Source: a virus
DNA length: 40,250 nt
Strand: one strand, 5' to 3'
Virus record (IMG/VR): IMGVR_UViG_3300008262_000200
Location: 1 to 40,250 of that record
The notes under the pieces are model-generated. The model made no database searches. It was not told the origin of the DNA and was given only the letters and a program-made list of their open reading frames with translations. The translations under genes and the position numbers were made by a program. Shown piece after piece: positions 38,901 through 40,250 of this stretch (the stretch's first letter is position 1; each line of letters opens with the position of its first letter).

Positions 38901-40250
38901 ACCACCACGCGCAAGGCAGAAATTCAAGTCTTTGGTGAGAACTGAAAAATCTCGGATGTACATGTCAGGGTTAGCATCAATGAATGCTTTGTCAAACACC
39001 ACTACCCTTGACCCTGCAGGTGTAATGCCAACCGGATTTGTAAAAACAACAGAAGCTGGATATTCTTGAACACGGTTGTAGCGCCAGTCACCATATGCTT
39101 TCTTGCTGTTCTGCCTTGCTTTTTCTTCTGCCTTCTGTTGTTTGTGCGTCAAGTTGATGGCAGCTGTCATATCAACTTTTTTCAAGTCTTCCGGTGCAAT
39201 TTCACCTTTCAACAGGCTTCTAAAAACATTTTTTCGCACATTTTCCAAGCCAAATTTATCTACGTAGCGGTCATTTATGTCGTAGATCGGAACATCATCT
39301 GGAACTTTGGACATGTAAGGGTAGTCAGGACCTGTGTAGCCCTCATCCTTTAGCAACTCATTGTGCCACGCTTGTGCATCTGCCTCATCTAGAAATGCAG
39401 AAGCTTTTACATCCGTTGAGTTATTCCCCCGCCTTGATACCCACCGTTGCCCGTAGCCCGGTACATTCTCTAACGCAATGCTTGGAGGTTCTTGTGCTCT
39501 AACCCTATCATCATCCCAGTGGCTAGAGGTAATGGAGGCGTCACTCATGTTTTCAACTTTTTGACCCAATGGGGTAGTTGCAGTTTGAGTACCGATTTCT
39601 GGATTCTTTGCCAAAGTGTCAGCAGAATGGGTACTGACGGCGTATTGACGTTCGTTTTCACCCCTGTCTTGTGCCCGGCTGTAGTAGCTAGAATCCGTCA
39701 CAAAATCACGGTCACCCACAAACACATCTTTTTCTGCCGCTTTGACAAATGGGTCGTTCTTGGTTCCAGTGCCCATTTGTTTGGTGATGTAGTTGAGGTA
39801 GGGGCCTTTGGTAATCCAGCCATAATAATCCTCAATTACCCTGCCCACATCCAAGGAAGACCCCGGGATTTGTGCAAACGGTGAATCTGCGTGTTCTGCA
39901 TTCCATTGCTTTGTAAATGCATCACTTGCTGAGTTAAGAATGACGTTTTTAACATCTTTGGGCAAGTCATAGAAGTCAATTTTAGCAGGCAAGCCAGGTG
40001 TGTTTTGTAACTTTTGCACTTCTGGCTGTTCAATAAGAGCTGGGTACTTTTGTATCCATTCTTCCAACGGTTTTGACTCGTTTTTTACCTCTTGTCCAAG
40101 AAACTCATCAAAAGCATTTCTCTGACCTGAGTCAAGTACATTCTGTTTCCATTCAATAAAATGGGTTTTGCCAAGGCCTGGAATTTCACTGACGGGAGTG
40201 TAGTTGAGGTCAGGGGCAACTGAATGTAGGTGGCTGTATACAGGAGAGGT
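35943..40250 (-). CDS. Very large virion-type protein, partial (N-terminus beyond right edge)
   Basis: The frame is open from the right edge to the stop at 35943, 1435 residues. No start is needed inside the window; a TTG at 40067 is not a convincing start because the frame continues upstream of it (SVAPDLNYTPVSEIPGLG). The middle (nucleotides about 38490-39120) contains a QKAEEKARQNSKKAYGDW helix, an EYPASVVFTNP strand, an LNFCLARGG segment, AVYAPDGSAQGAMQV and DQIKGENNSRIDPRF. This set resembles the conserved central module of giant internal or structural proteins of podovirus-like phages. The C-terminal ~500 residues are helix-rich and acidic, ending EGLARGGLVRPLLRNPQ. A transglycosylase or protease site is not evident. 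It is probably packaged with, or ejected before, the DNA. Confidence 0.7.
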   Translation of the reverse strand, partial: TSPVYSHLHSVAPDLNYTPVSEIPGLGKTHFIEWKQNVLDSGQRNAFDEFLGQEVKNESKPLEEWIQKYPALIEQPEVQKLQNTPGLPAKIDFYDLPKDVKNVILNSASDAFTKQWNAEHADSPFAQIPGSSLDVGRVIEDYYGWITKGPYLNYITKQMGTGTKNDPFVKAAEKDVFVGDRDFVTDSSYYSRAQDRGENERQYAVSTHSADTLAKNPEIGTQTATTPLGQKVENMSDASITSSHWDDDRVRAQEPPSIALENVPGYGQRWVSRRGNNSTDVKASAFLDEADAQAWHNELLKDEGYTGPDYPYMSKVPDDVPIYDINDRYVDKFGLENVRKNVFRSLLKGEIAPEDLKKVDMTAAINLTHKQQKAEEKARQNSKKAYGDWRYNRVQEYPASVVFTNPVGITPAGSRVVVFDKAFIDANPDMYIRDFSVLTKDLNFCLARGGHGTPDYPGHAPLVEPHTGLVPRGNDTTSSGYIDEAVAGREMFPAVYAPDGSAQGAMQVRLHSPNPDDIQQDVKRYLLNNGMNQINALPVGVQRFIQTGMGWRTAVAEMPELQKLMDDKTTYKIDQIKGENNSRIDPRFEAPIRAWLNQNKDKLDGNVNDKHNLPNTVDLGESHQRDAVKFNPLFDHHAVDDLMTEVADEARREAQMDLVTYIDNAGDPNLVPPGEDFQDWIHEVVGEALGNDSKNTFMAALDPAKLTDQLSKDIDKVWNIYRNRRNEALISGLGDKRFIGEEDVLEAARQYGMPMSTLAPPLKTDAELAQMTPQELNSELKRARDIYDRAYQINTNQKEGFKNVHDANSFSKYADKVKDAWVESRIRDFSTDDAAGKLLDYAKGHDGNPDVDSLQNVIDRLTNNTSTGRLFEVSGMDVLPQQSVAQQTKFNQIRDQVLEKLHAALAEEKSRLLTEPSSVEMRRKARDVLDQIHEHFDRLQNAPPGTRFYDSPDYRNNTSIQGIINKYENDPVVRALIAPLSRTEGYLVAKAFTAGENIKVPEFIDVPVTRQLAYDAPQETVGEVGERRMSSQFVASMDTGERTQQYLTSIWDDIRNSDEYRNAATDTARYQAVKDGAFKNLQALNEGFRTPTQMGLTRNGYLHLQDKLTDALANMENAIRDARTREMVGQDNPYPVEPQDIQQSFDNLTTRLETGQIDADSLRHYAYSLRNNGGVQHLHREMGQNENDMFNLATELEQYVERYEREAGQQFAFDPQTAADDLLTQDVHPDGRMNLTAVHDTMYALVNGELDYPGFREHGMNADENLQAQREVVWLMAQRLIQQGHPIPDFMEGRIPPEGYNELPAPPAEINVDDLNLFEPDPGHPANAPALPARQNATPEQNDLLDRLHNTYLAQLRDPAQAQLFFNDFMAQFPQMQGQERAVMNLIEIKVEELRDAQEQLRQNPEGLARGGLVRPLLRNPQLANLAYRYNAYLH

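Noticed and set aside
40065-40067. TTG as start of the large virion gene
   Set aside because: The frame continues open through the right edge with similar coding character, so this is not the real start.
1-40250. T7-like phage RNA polymerase and integrase
   Set aside because: Looked for the characteristic motifs in all long frames and found none, so neither a T7-type late programme nor lysogeny is supported in this window.

Overview
This window is a segment of a tailed double-stranded DNA phage (Caudoviricetes), most likely with a short, podovirus-like tail. It holds a large terminase, portal, scaffold, HK97-type capsid gene, T7 gp11-like connector and appendage proteins. No tail sheath, tail tube or tape-measure gene is visible. 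Every supported gene lies on the minus strand, so transcription runs from high to low coordinates. The host is not shown directly. Several small proteins (ALKLALDALE openings, TEQEP linkers, short wHTH and zinc proteins) resemble gene products of phages of freshwater Burkholderiales, so an aquatic betaproteobacterial host is a weak inference. No integrase, repressor, tRNA or RNA polymerase gene was found. Both ends of the window cut genes.

Layout in transcription order. (1) 40250-35943: a very large virion-type protein, open at the right edge, followed by a good intrinsic terminator at 35868-35897. (2) 35942-35562: control region B. (3) 35561-15949: one long, tightly overlapping replication/modification operon. 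It encodes a SNF2-like helicase, an SSB-like protein with an acidic DNIPF tail, an AEP-type primase, a UvrD-like helicase and a DUF932-type protein. A 7-deazaguanine block follows (queE, queD, queC, folE, queF, dpdA), then a sliding-clamp-like protein, a family A DNA polymerase, an Ogr-like zinc protein, a run of tiny accessory genes and a PD-(D/E)XK nuclease. (4) 15948-15628: control region A, a diverged copy of region B. (5) 15627-1: the structural operon, from terminase subunits through portal, GroES-like protein, scaffold and major capsid protein to the connector, tail fibre and a glycine-rich adhesin cut by the left edge.

Two systems stand out. First, the phage encodes every step from GTP to preQ1 (FolE, QueD, QueE, QueC, QueF) and a DpdA-type transglycosylase, placed between a helicase and the clamp/polymerase genes. 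This predicts that guanines in its own DNA are replaced by a 7-deazaguanine, probably preQ1. Two of the enzymes lack residues that are canonical for their families, and QueF carries an N-terminal winged helix. Second, the two control regions share an array of TATTAG boxes with identical phasing (start-to-start 10, 10, 12 and 40 bp). In both the array is flanked by inverted TACACGT boxes and sits 120-130 bp upstream of a TATAATGG -10 element. One copy drives the replication operon and the other the structural operon, and copy B also contains a perfect DnaA box. This looks like a shared regulatory switch and/or origin element.
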